A model generated the notes under the pieces. That model did not search any database. It was not told the origin of the DNA and was given only the letters and a program-made list of their open reading frames with translations. A program made the translations under genes and the position numbers. From Kluyvera ascorbata ATCC 33433 (GTDB lineage: Bacteria; Pseudomonadota; Gammaproteobacteria; Enterobacterales; Enterobacteriaceae): a stretch of 46,789 nt of DNA. The first letter of the stretch is position 1; each line of letters starts with the position of its first letter. The stretch spans positions 1 to 46,789 of the forward strand of contig NZ_JMPL01000025.1 in assembly GCF_000735365.1 (NCBI RefSeq), written 5' to 3'. Below, piece after piece: positions 10,787 through 18,690 of this stretch.

Positions 10787-11401
10787 GTGAAATTGAGATG
10801 GTTTGCTTTTTTAATTGTATTACTTGCTGGATGTTCTTCTCACCAATCGGATTATCGCAACCCACCCTGGAACCCCGAAGTGCCGGTGAAGCGCGCAATG
10901 CAGTGGATGCCAATCAGTGAAAAAGCCGGTGCGGCATGGGGCGTAAGCCCGCGTCTGCTGACGGCGATTATCGCCGTGGAGTCAGGCGGCAATCCGTCGC
11001 TTGTCAGTAAATCAAACGCGGTAGGGCTGATGCAGCTTAAAGCCTCTACGTCTGGTCTGGATGTTTATCGTTACATGGGCTGGAGTGGACAACCGTCGAC
11101 CAGCGAACTGAAAAACCCGGAGCGGAATATTTCCATGGGAGCCGCTTATCTGAGCATTCTCGAACATGGTTCGCTTGCTGGGATAAACGATCCGGAAGTG
11201 ATGCAGTATGCGCTGGTGGTCTCCTATGCTAACGGTGCCGGCGCGCTGCTGCGTACCTTCTCATCGGATCGTAAAAAGGCGATTGCCGAAATTAACGACA
11301 TGGATAAGGATGAGTTCTTCCAGCACGTCGTGAAGAATCACCCTGCACCGCAAGCGCCCCGTTATATCTGGAAGGTTCAGAAAGCGATGGACGCCATGTA
11401 A
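10787..11401 (+). CDS. emtA: Membrane-bound endo-lytic murein transglycosylase A (EmtA)
   Basis: Outer-membrane lipoprotein that cleaves murein glycan strands internally to make 1,6-anhydromuramoyl products. The GTG at 10787, preceded by AAAGGAT, gives [18 protein letters not shown] with a lipobox LAGC (Cys16). The SLT catalytic motif [10 protein letters not shown] carries the expected Glu65, followed by NAVGLMQLK and the later [12 protein letters not shown] motif. It is 204 residues, one more than E. coli EmtA. The gene ends next to the convergent ycgR stop. Confidence 0.95.
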   Translation: MKLRWFAFLIVLLAGCSSHQSDYRNPPWNPEVPVKRAMQWMPISEKAGAAWGVSPRLLTAIIAVESGGNPSLVSKSNAVGLMQLKASTSGLDVYRYMGWSGQPSTSELKNPERNISMGAAYLSILEHGSLAGINDPEVMQYALVVSYANGAGALLRTFSSDRKKAIAEINDMDKDEFFQHVVKNHPAPQAPRYIWKVQKAMDAM

Positions 11402-12133
11402 TCAGCGGACGTTATTCGCCCGTTCGCGCGCTTCACGCTCCAGTGCAAAGATAATGCGCTGGAGCGAGCGCTCAAGCACCGGATTCATATGCAGAAAACG
11501 GAAGCTTAAGCGCGGCGTGACGATGGTTTCGTTCTTGCTATCCACCACTTTGCGCTCGCTAATTCCCAACAGCTGCGCATCAAAGCGAAAGCGCCCCCAC
11601 TGCGCCATATCCAGCTCAATCTCGTTAAGTTGCATACCCGGAACTAATCCATCCGGTGCTGGCGCATCCAGCAACGCCCCCATACCGCCGAGCGAAAGAT
11701 CGTACAGACGAAAGCGCAGCGTGCTTTTATCCGGTAACGTGGCTTTGCCGAAATAGGGCGGATGCAGCGGAGCAGGAATGCGGAAAAACTCCCGACGCTG
11801 GATAAACCAGACTGCCGCAGGCGTAGGCATCACGAAAGCCGGCAAGTTCTGATAATCCTCGACCGCCATCGCTGGTACCGTGAATTCAATTTTGGCACCG
11901 TTGGTTTCGGCGACGATGGTGATATTTTTTGCCGTTCTGGCCGCAATGTTATCTTCCTCCCGACTGCCAAAATCAATCACCAGCCGCTGCTGGCTGGCAT
12001 CAAGAATACGGCTAATAAACTGTCGGGACGACCAGCTGACGCGCAGCGCGGCGTTAGCCTGCTGAAGATCGCGCAGAATACTTAATACAGCTAATGGGTT
12101 TTGCTTTAGAAACTGTGTGTTGTGCTCACTCAC
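11402..12133 (-). CDS. ycgR: Flagellar brake protein YcgR (c-di-GMP binding, PilZ)
   Basis: Cyclic-di-GMP effector that binds the flagellar motor and slows swimming. The 243-residue product has an N-terminal YcgR domain (about 1-110) and a C-terminal PilZ domain. The c-di-GMP contacts are visible as the R-x3-R motif in QRREFFRIP and the D-x-S-x2-G motif in YDLSLGGMG. Length matches E. coli YcgR (244). A sigma-28 type promoter lies just upstream (12169-12195), consistent with flagellar regulon control. Confidence 0.96.
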   Translation of the reverse strand: MSEHNTQFLKQNPLAVLSILRDLQQANAALRVSWSSRQFISRILDASQQRLVIDFGSREEDNIAARTAKNITIVAETNGAKIEFTVPAMAVEDYQNLPAFVMPTPAAVWFIQRREFFRIPAPLHPPYFGKATLPDKSTLRFRLYDLSLGGMGALLDAPAPDGLVPGMQLNEIELDMAQWGRFRFDAQLLGISERKVVDSKNETIVTPRLSFRFLHMNPVLERSLQRIIFALEREARERANNVR

Positions 12134-12168
12134 GTGGAATGGCTCCTGAATGGCAGAGGCTTAATTAT

Positions 12169-12195
12169 GTATCGGCGTAGCAATCTATAACTTCA
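12169..12195 (-). promoter_or_regulatory. Sigma-28 (FliA) promoter for ycgR
   Basis: On the minus strand the sequence reads TGAAGTTA, an 11-base spacer, then GCCGATAC. The consensus is TAAAGTTT-N11-GCCGATAA, so spacing is exact and 13 of 16 box positions match. It sits about 35 bases upstream of the ycgR start. Confidence 0.8.
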
Positions 12196-12328
12196 GCGCC
12201 CAAATGAAAATATTTAACATCTTCGCAGCTTTAGGCTGACCAAAGCACTTAAGACAGTGCTTACGTCAAAATTCGTATTTATCCGTATAAAATATCATCG
12301 CCTTTCCAGGTTTTTTAAGAACAATTAC

Positions 12329-12336
12329 CTATACTT
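12329..12336 (+). promoter_or_regulatory. Possible sigma-S type -10 for ymgE
   Basis: CTATACTT about 70 bases before the ymgE start resembles the extended -10 of RpoS promoters. No -35 is evident, which fits RpoS but is weak evidence by itself. Confidence 0.35.
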
Positions 12337-12403
12337 GAAGTATTAGCGGCGCAGAATGTCGGCGCTTTTATGGCTGTTTAATGGAACTGAAGAGGTGGGA
12401 AAA

Positions 12404-12658
12404 ATGGGTATTATTACCTGGATTATTTTTGGTCTGATTGCCGGTGTTATTGCCAAACTGATTATGCCGGGGCGCGATGGGGGTGGATTCATCCTCACCT
12501 GTATTCTGGGGATAGTCGGTGCGGTTGTGGGCGGCTGGTTAGCGACCACGTTTGGCCTCGGCGGCAGCGTCACCGGGTTTAACCTGCACAGCTTCCTGGT
12601 TGCCGTAGTCGGTGCCATCGTTGTGCTGGTGGTTTTCCGCCTGATTCGCCGCGAATAA
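12404..12658 (+). CDS. ymgE: GlsB/YeaQ/YmgE family stress-associated membrane protein
   Basis: Small inner-membrane protein of the transglycosylase-associated family; its role is unclear beyond stress association. The ATG at 12404 follows AGGTGGG and gives 84 residues starting MGIITWIIFGLIAGVIAKLI, the E. coli YmgE length. Three glycine-rich hydrophobic segments are visible and the tail is basic (FRLIRRE). An in-frame extension to 12356 lacks a ribosome site. This is the last gene that follows the E. coli K-12 order. Confidence 0.93.
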   Translation: MGIITWIIFGLIAGVIAKLIMPGRDGGGFILTCILGIVGAVVGGWLATTFGLGGSVTGFNLHSFLVAVVGAIVVLVVFRLIRRE

Positions 12659-12667
12659 TGTCTCTCA

Positions 12668-12690
12668 ACGGCCCCGCAAGGGGCCGTTCT
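12668..12690 (+). terminator. Rho-independent terminator after ymgE
   Basis: A strong hairpin (ACGGCCCC, loop GCAA, GGGGCCGT) directly after the ymgE stop is followed by a T-rich stretch (TCTTCGTTTTA). Confidence 0.85.
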
Positions 12691-12760
12691 TCGTTTTATC
12701 CCCCGCGTGTTTTTCCACTTTTTATCGTTGCCTGCATTTTTATGTTGAACTAAAAACACA

Positions 12761-12779
12761 AATGATAATAATTATCGTT
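12761..12779. promoter_or_regulatory. Fur box upstream of TonB-dependent receptor
   Basis: AATGATAATAATTATCGTT matches most of the 19-base Fur consensus as a near palindrome and ends about 29 bases before the receptor start, so the gene is expected to be induced by iron starvation. Confidence 0.8.
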
Positions 12780-12807
12780 CTTTGTGCGTTTTGAGTTCAC
12801 CTATAAA

Positions 12808-14922
12808 ATGAAAAAAACCGTTTTTCGTCGTTGTACGCTTTCAGGGATGATTGCCGTTGCGCTCTCCACGTCGGCCTGGGCTGATAAAAATGAAACCACG
12901 ATGGTCGTCACCGGGTCGGGCGAGAGCAGTGAACTGCCAGCATGGACCAACAGCGCCACCAAATCCGCGGTGGCCGAGAGTAAAACCCCGCAGGTGATTA
13001 ACACCATCAGCCAGCATGAAATCAGCGAACGCCATGCCACCTCGGTGAATGAGATCCTGCGCTATGCGCCGGGTGTATCAACCGAGTCTCGCGGCAGTAC
13101 CACCTATATGAGCGAATATAAAATCCGCGGTTTTACCGTCGATAACGAGTTCTATAACGGTCTGCAATTGCCTTATAACGTCACCGGCAATACCAAAGCG
13201 CGTATCGATCCGCTGCTGATTGAGAGCGTCGACATTCTGAAAGGGCCTTCTTCCGTGCTGTACGGCAACGGTTCGCCGGGCGGGCTGGTCAACATTCAGG
13301 GCAAAAAACCACAGACTACGCCGCGTACCGAAGTGGGCTTTAATACCGGTACTCGTAATTTGAAAGAGGGCTACCTCGATTCCACCGGGCGCATTGCCGA
13401 CAGCGACTGGAGTTACCGCCTGCTGGGCAAGGCGACGGAAGGCGACGATCAGCCGCACACCTCCCGCACCGAGGATTATCTGGTTGCGCCGAGCGTCACC
13501 TGGCAACCGAGTGATAAAACCCGGCTGACTATTGATGCGCTGGCGCAAAACACGCCAAGCCTGACGCCGTCGAACCCGCTGCCGCTCTCTTATCTGCGCT
13601 CAAACTATGCTGATAAGCGCGATTATGCTGGCGATAAATGGAACGGTTTTAAGCAGCGACAGTGGATGGTGGGCTACAGCTTTGAGCACGAATTTGATAG
13701 CGGCTGGGGCATTGCGCAGAAGGCACGCTACTTCGATATCGACACTCACCAGAAGAGCATTTACTCAACGGGGAATGCGGGCAATCCCGTTTATGAGTTA
13801 GACCGTTTTGCGTACACCACGGATGAAGACCTGCATAGCTTCAATATTGATAACCAGGTGACGCGCACCTTCACCTTCGGTGATTGGCAGCACCATCTGT
13901 TGGCTGGGTTTGACTACCAGAAGCTGAACTCGCATTACCACTATCGTTATGCTCCCGCGTCTACAACGCCGGGTATTGATATGCGCAATCCGGATTTCGG
14001 CCTGGTCAATGAAGATGCGCTGGGGCTGTATACAGCCCAGAAAAACCGTCTCTCCTACAACCAGAAAGGGTACTACCTTCAGGACCAGGTTGAGTTTGGC
14101 GGTCTGAATCTGCTGGCAAGTCTGCGCTACGATGAGTACCAATCTGCCACTACCGATTATCTTAACGCTGACCAGAAAACGTGGATTTCTCAGGATAGAG
14201 TAACGAAACGACTGGGGGCGCTGTACGCCTTTGATAACGGTATTTCGCCGTTTATCAGCTATTCCGAAGGATTTAAACCGGTATCACCGGCGCGTAACCT
14301 GACGGCCGATCAGGTGAAACCGACCACCAGTAAACAGGTGGAGGGCGGCGTGAAGTACCTGCTGGCGGAATATGCCACCACCTTCACCGCCTCGGTGTTT
14401 AACATTAAGCAGAAAAACGTGCTGAGCCTGGACCCGAGCTGGAATTACCATCAGACGGGGGAGATTGAATCAAACGGTGCGGAGCTGTCGGCCATTAGCC
14501 GACCAACCGATAACATCAACCTGATCGCCAACTACGCCTATACGCACGCCATTAATACCGAAGATGAAACCTATCAGGGTAAACGTCCGACGCAGGTTCC
14601 GGAAAACGCGTTTAACCTGTGGGGAGACTACACCTTCGATCAAAGTCTGGTGCGCGGGCTGACGGTAGGGGCCGGGGTGCGCTATACCGGGCCAATGGAG
14701 ATTGCGCCGGATAATACGGCTGGCAAACTCGGTGGCACCACGCAGTACGATATGTCGCTCTCTTACGATATGTCGGCGGTGGACAGCAGTCTGGCTGGGT
14801 TGATGCTGAAAGCCAGCGCGCAAAACCTGACCAACAAAGAAACGTTGACCTGCTATGACAGCACCAACTGCTGGATTGGTCGAGACAGAACGGTGCAGCT
14901 CGGGGCGAGCTACACCTTCTGA
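12808..14922 (+). CDS. TonB-dependent ferric siderophore receptor (FhuA/FcuA/FoxA-like)
   Basis: Outer-membrane receptor that imports an iron-siderophore complex using TonB energy; the family suggests a hydroxamate siderophore, but I cannot fix the ligand. The 704-residue precursor has a signal peptide (MKKTVFRRCTLSGMIAVALS, ending AWA) and a TonB box ETTMVV near the mature N-terminus. A plug domain follows (about 50-160) with YAPGVSTESRG, YKIRGF and GPSSVLYGNGSPGGLVN motifs. A 22-strand barrel ends in ASYTF, with the terminal Phe needed for BAM assembly. A GTG at 12784 would add a non-signal extension and is rejected. It is accessory relative to E. coli at this site and sits right behind a Fur box. 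Confidence 0.88.
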   Translation: MKKTVFRRCTLSGMIAVALSTSAWADKNETTMVVTGSGESSELPAWTNSATKSAVAESKTPQVINTISQHEISERHATSVNEILRYAPGVSTESRGSTTYMSEYKIRGFTVDNEFYNGLQLPYNVTGNTKARIDPLLIESVDILKGPSSVLYGNGSPGGLVNIQGKKPQTTPRTEVGFNTGTRNLKEGYLDSTGRIADSDWSYRLLGKATEGDDQPHTSRTEDYLVAPSVTWQPSDKTRLTIDALAQNTPSLTPSNPLPLSYLRSNYADKRDYAGDKWNGFKQRQWMVGYSFEHEFDSGWGIAQKARYFDIDTHQKSIYSTGNAGNPVYELDRFAYTTDEDLHSFNIDNQVTRTFTFGDWQHHLLAGFDYQKLNSHYHYRYAPASTTPGIDMRNPDFGLVNEDALGLYTAQKNRLSYNQKGYYLQDQVEFGGLNLLASLRYDEYQSATTDYLNADQKTWISQDRVTKRLGALYAFDNGISPFISYSEGFKPVSPARNLTADQVKPTTSKQVEGGVKYLLAEYATTFTASVFNIKQKNVLSLDPSWNYHQTGEIESNGAELSAISRPTDNINLIANYAYTHAINTEDETYQGKRPTQVPENAFNLWGDYTFDQSLVRGLTVGAGVRYTGPMEIAPDNTAGKLGGTTQYDMSLSYDMSAVDSSLAGLMLKASAQNLTNKETLTCYDSTNCWIGRDRTVQLGASYTF

Positions 14923-14934
14923 CGGGAATCAGCC

Positions 14935-15012
14935 TTCCCGGCGTCGCTTTGCTCGGCCGGGCTACGGGATGGTTTCTTGTAGCCCGGACGAGGCGTTTAC
15001 GCCGACTCCGGG
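14935..15012. repeat. BIME-like pair of REP palindromes
   Basis: Unit A (14935-14965) pairs TTCCCGGC with GCCGGGCTA-type arms; unit B (14979-15012) reads GTAGCCCGGACGAGGCG and continues TTTACGCCGACTCCGGG. Unit B is nearly identical to the copy at 28535-28568. It lies between the convergent receptor and MFS genes, and the MFS stop codon is inside unit B. Confidence 0.75.
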
Positions 15013-16409
15013 GCGGCACCGGCCGTGGCTGATTGACGCTGCGTCGCCTTCATCGGAATAAACGCGATAATCACCGCGCCCAGCACCAGGAACCCGGCGA
15101 CCATATAGATCCCCGCGTTAAAGCTGCCGGTCACGTCCTTCATCAGCCCCATCAGCAGCGGGCCGAGCGCCGCGCCGGTCATCCCGGTGCCGTTAATCAC
15201 CGCAATGCCCAGCGCACGGGCGCGCAGGGAAAGCGCTCTGTCCGGCGTGGTCCAGAAAATGACCATCGCGGCAAAGGCGCCCATCGAGGCCATCACGATA
15301 CCGGTAAACTGCAACGGCGGGTACGGACTGGTGGCGGTGAGAACCCAGCCCGCCGCGGCGAAAAGATAGGGCAGTAAAGTGTGCAGCTTACGCTCGTTAT
15401 GGCGGTCCGAACGCTTGCTCCACCAGATCATCCCGACAATAGTACAGACCTGAGGAATAGCGCTGAGCAGGCCGATGGTCACGTTGCTGCTCTCAGCGTT
15501 AAAGCTACGCAGGATAAGCGGGGTCCAGACGCTCAGGGCGCTCAGCGTATTGGTCAGGCAAAAATAGGCCAGCGTATAGAGCATAATGGTCGGCGTCATC
15601 AGCTCGCGCAGTACGCTCTTTTGACCCACCGATGCCGCCTGAATCGCGCTCTGGGTTTGCAGCGCGTTCTGGCGGTCGGCCTCCATCATCTCTTCGAGGC
15701 AGGCTTTATCGTCGTCGGTCAACCATTTGGCTTTCGACGGGCTGTCGTCCAGCCAGAACCAGACCACCAGACCGAGCAGCACGGACGGGAAGCCTTCCAG
15801 CAGGAACAGCCACTGCCAGCCCTTGAGGTTCAGCAAGCCGTCCATGTTGAGAATATAACCTGAAGCCAGTGACCCCAGCGCCATGGTTACCGGCATGGCA
15901 ATCATAAACAGGGCGTTGGCGCGAGCGCGATAGTGCGCCGGGAACCAGTAGGTTAAGTAGTAGAGCAGACCGGGCAGGAAGCCCGCTTCGGCGATACCGA
16001 CCAGCATACGCAGCGCGTACAGGCTGTTCGGCCCGGTGGCGAACAGGGTGGCGGTCGAGGCAATACCCCAGACTATCATCAGGATGGCAATCCAGCGGCG
16101 GGCGCCGACGATGGTCAGCATGACGTTGCTGGGAATACCGCACACCACGTACATCACATAGAACAGGGTTGTCGCGAGACCAAACATGGTACTGGTCAGC
16201 CCCAGGTCTTTGCCCATGGTCAGGCCGGCAAAGCCGATATTAATACGGTCGAGATAGGAGAAAACGAACAGCACGAATAAAAATACAATTAAGCGGCGGA
16301 AAAGCTTATTGATAACCGCCTGTTGGCGAGGGTTCAGCGGCCGTTGCGCCGGGGGCGGAGTGGCAAGCTCCCCGTCGCGTTTGTGTCCCAGAGAAGGGCT
16401 ATCGTTCAT
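14997..16409 (-). CDS. MFS transporter, anion:cation symporter family
   Basis: Twelve-helix major facilitator that probably imports an organic acid with protons. The 470-residue product starts MNDSPSLGHKRDGE; ATG at 16409 is preceded by GTGGAG, and the upstream GTG is part of that site. Typical ACS motifs are FSYLDRINIGFAGL in helix 1 and LRMLVGIAEAGFLPG in helix 4, with a cytoplasmic loop after helix 6. It is divergent from the MarR gene iacR, separated by 260 bases with inverted repeats, so it may be an IacR-controlled uptake system for indole-3-acetate or a related aromatic acid. That substrate is inference. Its last codons lie within a REP unit. Confidence 0.85.
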   Translation of the reverse strand: MNDSPSLGHKRDGELATPPPAQRPLNPRQQAVINKLFRRLIVFLFVLFVFSYLDRINIGFAGLTMGKDLGLTSTMFGLATTLFYVMYVVCGIPSNVMLTIVGARRWIAILMIVWGIASTATLFATGPNSLYALRMLVGIAEAGFLPGLLYYLTYWFPAHYRARANALFMIAMPVTMALGSLASGYILNMDGLLNLKGWQWLFLLEGFPSVLLGLVVWFWLDDSPSKAKWLTDDDKACLEEMMEADRQNALQTQSAIQAASVGQKSVLRELMTPTIMLYTLAYFCLTNTLSALSVWTPLILRSFNAESSNVTIGLLSAIPQVCTIVGMIWWSKRSDRHNERKLHTLLPYLFAAAGWVLTATSPYPPLQFTGIVMASMGAFAAMVIFWTTPDRALSLRARALGIAVINGTGMTGAALGPLLMGLMKDVTGSFNAGIYMVAGFLVLGAVIIAFIPMKATQRQSATAGAAPESA

Positions 16410-16480
16410 GAAAAGCTCCACATTGTGTTTATTAGTATGGGTACCGAGATGCAGGCTGCTAACGTATAGAAAATAGCCAT

Positions 16481-16541
16481 CACAAATGTCAATTTTACGT
16501 AGTTAAAATGATACGTAATTGTTATGTGTGTGGCATTTGTG
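16481..16541. promoter_or_regulatory. Nested inverted repeats in MFS-iacR divergent region
   Basis: An outer pair CACAAATG (16481-16488) and CATTTGTG (16534-16541) encloses an inner pair TTACGTA (16495-16501) and TACGTAA (16512-16518). The position between divergent MFS and MarR genes makes this a plausible IacR operator region. Confidence 0.5.
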
Positions 16542-16669
16542 AATCATAATGAGATCTGCGTCGCGCTAATTCTTAAGCCGCCGGTATTCGGGGTGAAAAG
16601 GGGTCAGGACGGGCGTAACGACTCAGGGTATAATCGAAAAATCTGTGGTTTGATGGGGTAAGGAAACGC

Positions 16670-17131
16670 ATGAGTCATATAAAAAAAGTATCGGACGATA
16701 CCGCCTTTCATCGTGAAGAGTTTCCGTTCTACTGGATTGTTAACGTCTATGCGCGTTACACCCAAACCGTAGAAGTGGCGCTGAAAAAGATTGCGCTCGA
16801 CGTGTCGCGCTTTCGCGTGTTGATGATAACGCACCAGTACGGCGAGGCGAGTATTTCGCAAATCTCCGAATACGCGCTGGCGAAAATGCCGACGGTCACC
16901 AAGATTGTGGGCCGACTGCGCGAAGATGGCCTGGTCACCACCGCAAATAGCGCCAGCGATGCGCGGGTAACGGTGGTGATGCTGACCGAAGCGGGCCAGC
17001 AAAAAGTGGCGGAAGCGATGCCGCTGGTGGGTAAAATTTTCGACAAAGGCTTTAAGGGGATGAGCGTAAGTCAGGTGGAGAAAATGAACCAGTCGCTGTC
17101 GAAAGTGCTGGATAATCTTAACGAACTGTAG
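16670..17131 (+). CDS. iacR: MarR family transcriptional regulator, indole-3-acetate catabolism (IacR)
   Basis: Probable repressor of the catabolic cluster, released by indole-3-acetate in studied relatives (Acinetobacter, Pseudomonas). The 153-residue product has a MarR winged helix (about 45-125): ISQISEYALAKMPTVTKIVG is the helix-turn-helix and the SDARVTVVMLTEAGQ stretch forms the wing (the usual DxR of MarR wings is seen as SDAR). The ATG follows AAGGAAACGC. It precedes the co-directional iacH-to-catA run, with a 333-base regulatory gap between. Confidence 0.87.
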   Translation: MSHIKKVSDDTAFHREEFPFYWIVNVYARYTQTVEVALKKIALDVSRFRVLMITHQYGEASISQISEYALAKMPTVTKIVGRLREDGLVTTANSASDARVTVVMLTEAGQQKVAEAMPLVGKIFDKGFKGMSVSQVEKMNQSLSKVLDNLNEL

Positions 17132-17212
17132 CCGCAATACGACACAATGACAAAATTGTGACCCGCGTAGAAAATTATCATAACTCACTGTAAATAAACT
17201 CTTTTTTTATGA

Positions 17213-17240
17213 CTGCCGTTGGCCTCATCGCCAACGGCAG
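17213..17240 (+). terminator. Stem-loop after iacR
   Basis: CTGCCGTTGG and CCAACGGCAG form a perfect 10-base-pair stem with an 8-base loop, 80 bases past the iacR stop. There is no 3' T-tract on either strand, so it may be a factor-assisted terminator or a regulatory hairpin insulating iacR from iacH. Confidence 0.5.
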
Positions 17241-17331
17241 CGCCCGCCTGTATTCGCCATTTTGCTTTGTAATTCATCAAACTGCGCGATTAACCCTTAT
17301 CAATAAAAGGTTAATTAATTGTTATTTTGCA

Positions 17332-17365
17332 GTAAATTTAACGTGAAAATTTACTTGAATTTTCA
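17332..17365. promoter_or_regulatory. Overlapping palindromes upstream of iacH
   Basis: GTAAATTT (17332-17339) pairs with AAATTTAC (17347-17354), and TGAAAATT (17344-17351) pairs with AATTTTCA (17358-17365). The two overlapping AT-rich dyads about 100 bases before iacH are good candidates for the operator of the MarR regulator encoded just upstream. Confidence 0.55.
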
Positions 17366-17464
17366 TCTAAATATTCCATAGTGATTACACATCGGTCAGG
17401 GCAAAAAAGCAGCAACGACTGCGCGCCTGAATATGATTCATTTTTTCTGGTTAAGGTGTTAATC

Positions 17465-18589
17465 ATGAAGCCAGTTTGTGAGAGCAATGGGTTTATCGAA
17501 CGGTTCATCCTCGGCGAGGGTGACCTGAGCTTTGCCGTCAAAGACACCCTGGACGTGGCGGGATTCCGCACCCAGGCCGGTTGTCAGGCGCTGGCGGATA
17601 CGCCAGTCGCCGCGCAGCATGCAATCGTCGTTGCTACCTTGCTGGCAAACGGCTGCGTGCTGTCAGGAAAAACCACGTTACACGAACTGGCGTTTGGCGT
17701 GACCGGGGTAAACCCCTGGAGCGGCACCCCGGTGAATCCTCATTTCCCGTCGCTTATTCCCGGCGGTTCTTCTAGCGGTTCGGCAGCGGTCGTGGCGGCG
17801 GGCGAGGTCGATTTTGCGCTCGGCACCGATACCGGCGGCTCGGTACGCATGCCAGCAGCCTGCTGCGGCGTTCTGGGGCTGAAGCCCGGCTATGGCGTGC
17901 TGAGCCGACACGGCGTGATGCCCGCCGACAGCTCGCTTGACAGCGTCGGTCTGTTTACCCGCGATGCAGGCACGCTCCGTCAGGCGCTGAACCGTCTGCA
18001 CATAGTCGTCGAATCCCCGCTGGAGGCGCTACCAGCCATCACCTTTATCCCGGCGGCGCTGCCGGAAATTGATGCCGCGCTGCTGCGTTTCCTTGCCGAA
18101 GCGGACGTGCAGCCAGAGCAGGGCGAACTCTCAACGCTTACCGATGCCCATCTTGCGGGTATGGCCATTATCAGCCATGAAAACTGGCAGGCCTTCAGCG
18201 CGCTGCTGGCGACAAACACCGTCTCTGCCGATGTGGCAACCCGCATTCGTGCCGGGGCTAACGTCAGCGCCGATGCGCTGGCAGAGGCGGAAAAAGTGCG
18301 CCAGCGCTTCAGCGACGACGTGGATGCGCTGCTGGCTATCACGCCGCTGGTGGCGCTGGCGACGTTGCCAGAATTGCCGCCCACGCTTGACGAGGCGAAA
18401 GACCCACTCAGCGTGGTCAACCTGACTCGGCTGGTGAGGCCGTTTAACCTCAGCGGACATCCGGCGCTCACGCTACCTGCGGGCACGCTTGATGGCCGCC
18501 CGGTTGCCCTGCAACTGGTGGCCCGCAAAGGCGCCGAAGGGTTGCTGGTACAGGCCGCCGAATGGCTCACGGCGCGACAACGCCGCTAA
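17465..18589 (+). CDS. iacH: Amidase of the indole-3-acetate cluster (IacH)
   Basis: Amidase-signature hydrolase found in iac clusters; its step in indole-3-acetate catabolism is not settled. Hydrolysis of an amide such as indole-3-acetamide or an opened-ring intermediate is possible. The ATG at 17465 follows TTAAGGTG and gives 374 residues, short for the family. The Ser-cisSer-Lys triad is visible: Lys26 in AVKDTLDVAG, the serine loop PGGSSSGSA (about 99-107) and the nucleophile Ser126 in TDTGGSVRMP. An upstream in-frame start at 17381 would run through AT-rich regulatory DNA. It begins the structural run iacHABICDEFG. Confidence 0.85.
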   Translation: MKPVCESNGFIERFILGEGDLSFAVKDTLDVAGFRTQAGCQALADTPVAAQHAIVVATLLANGCVLSGKTTLHELAFGVTGVNPWSGTPVNPHFPSLIPGGSSSGSAAVVAAGEVDFALGTDTGGSVRMPAACCGVLGLKPGYGVLSRHGVMPADSSLDSVGLFTRDAGTLRQALNRLHIVVESPLEALPAITFIPAALPEIDAALLRFLAEADVQPEQGELSTLTDAHLAGMAIISHENWQAFSALLATNTVSADVATRIRAGANVSADALAEAEKVRQRFSDDVDALLAITPLVALATLPELPPTLDEAKDPLSVVNLTRLVRPFNLSGHPALTLPAGTLDGRPVALQLVARKGAEGLLVQAAEWLTARQRR

Positions 18590-18645
18590 GCCAACCCGTT
18601 TTACCTTTTCCCTGATGACTCAGTGAGTTCGACTCATTGCGGCCT

Positions 18646-18662
18646 CGTTCGCTCTGCGAACG
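18646..18662 (+). other. Intercistronic hairpin between iacH and iacA
   Basis: CGTTCGC, loop TCT, GCGAACG forms a 7-base-pair stem in the 101-base gap between iacH and iacA, the largest gap inside the structural run. It could alter transcript stability or translation of iacA; no T-tract follows, so termination is unlikely. Confidence 0.4.
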
Positions 18663-18690
18663 GCTGCCTATAAAAATTATGGAGAAAACC

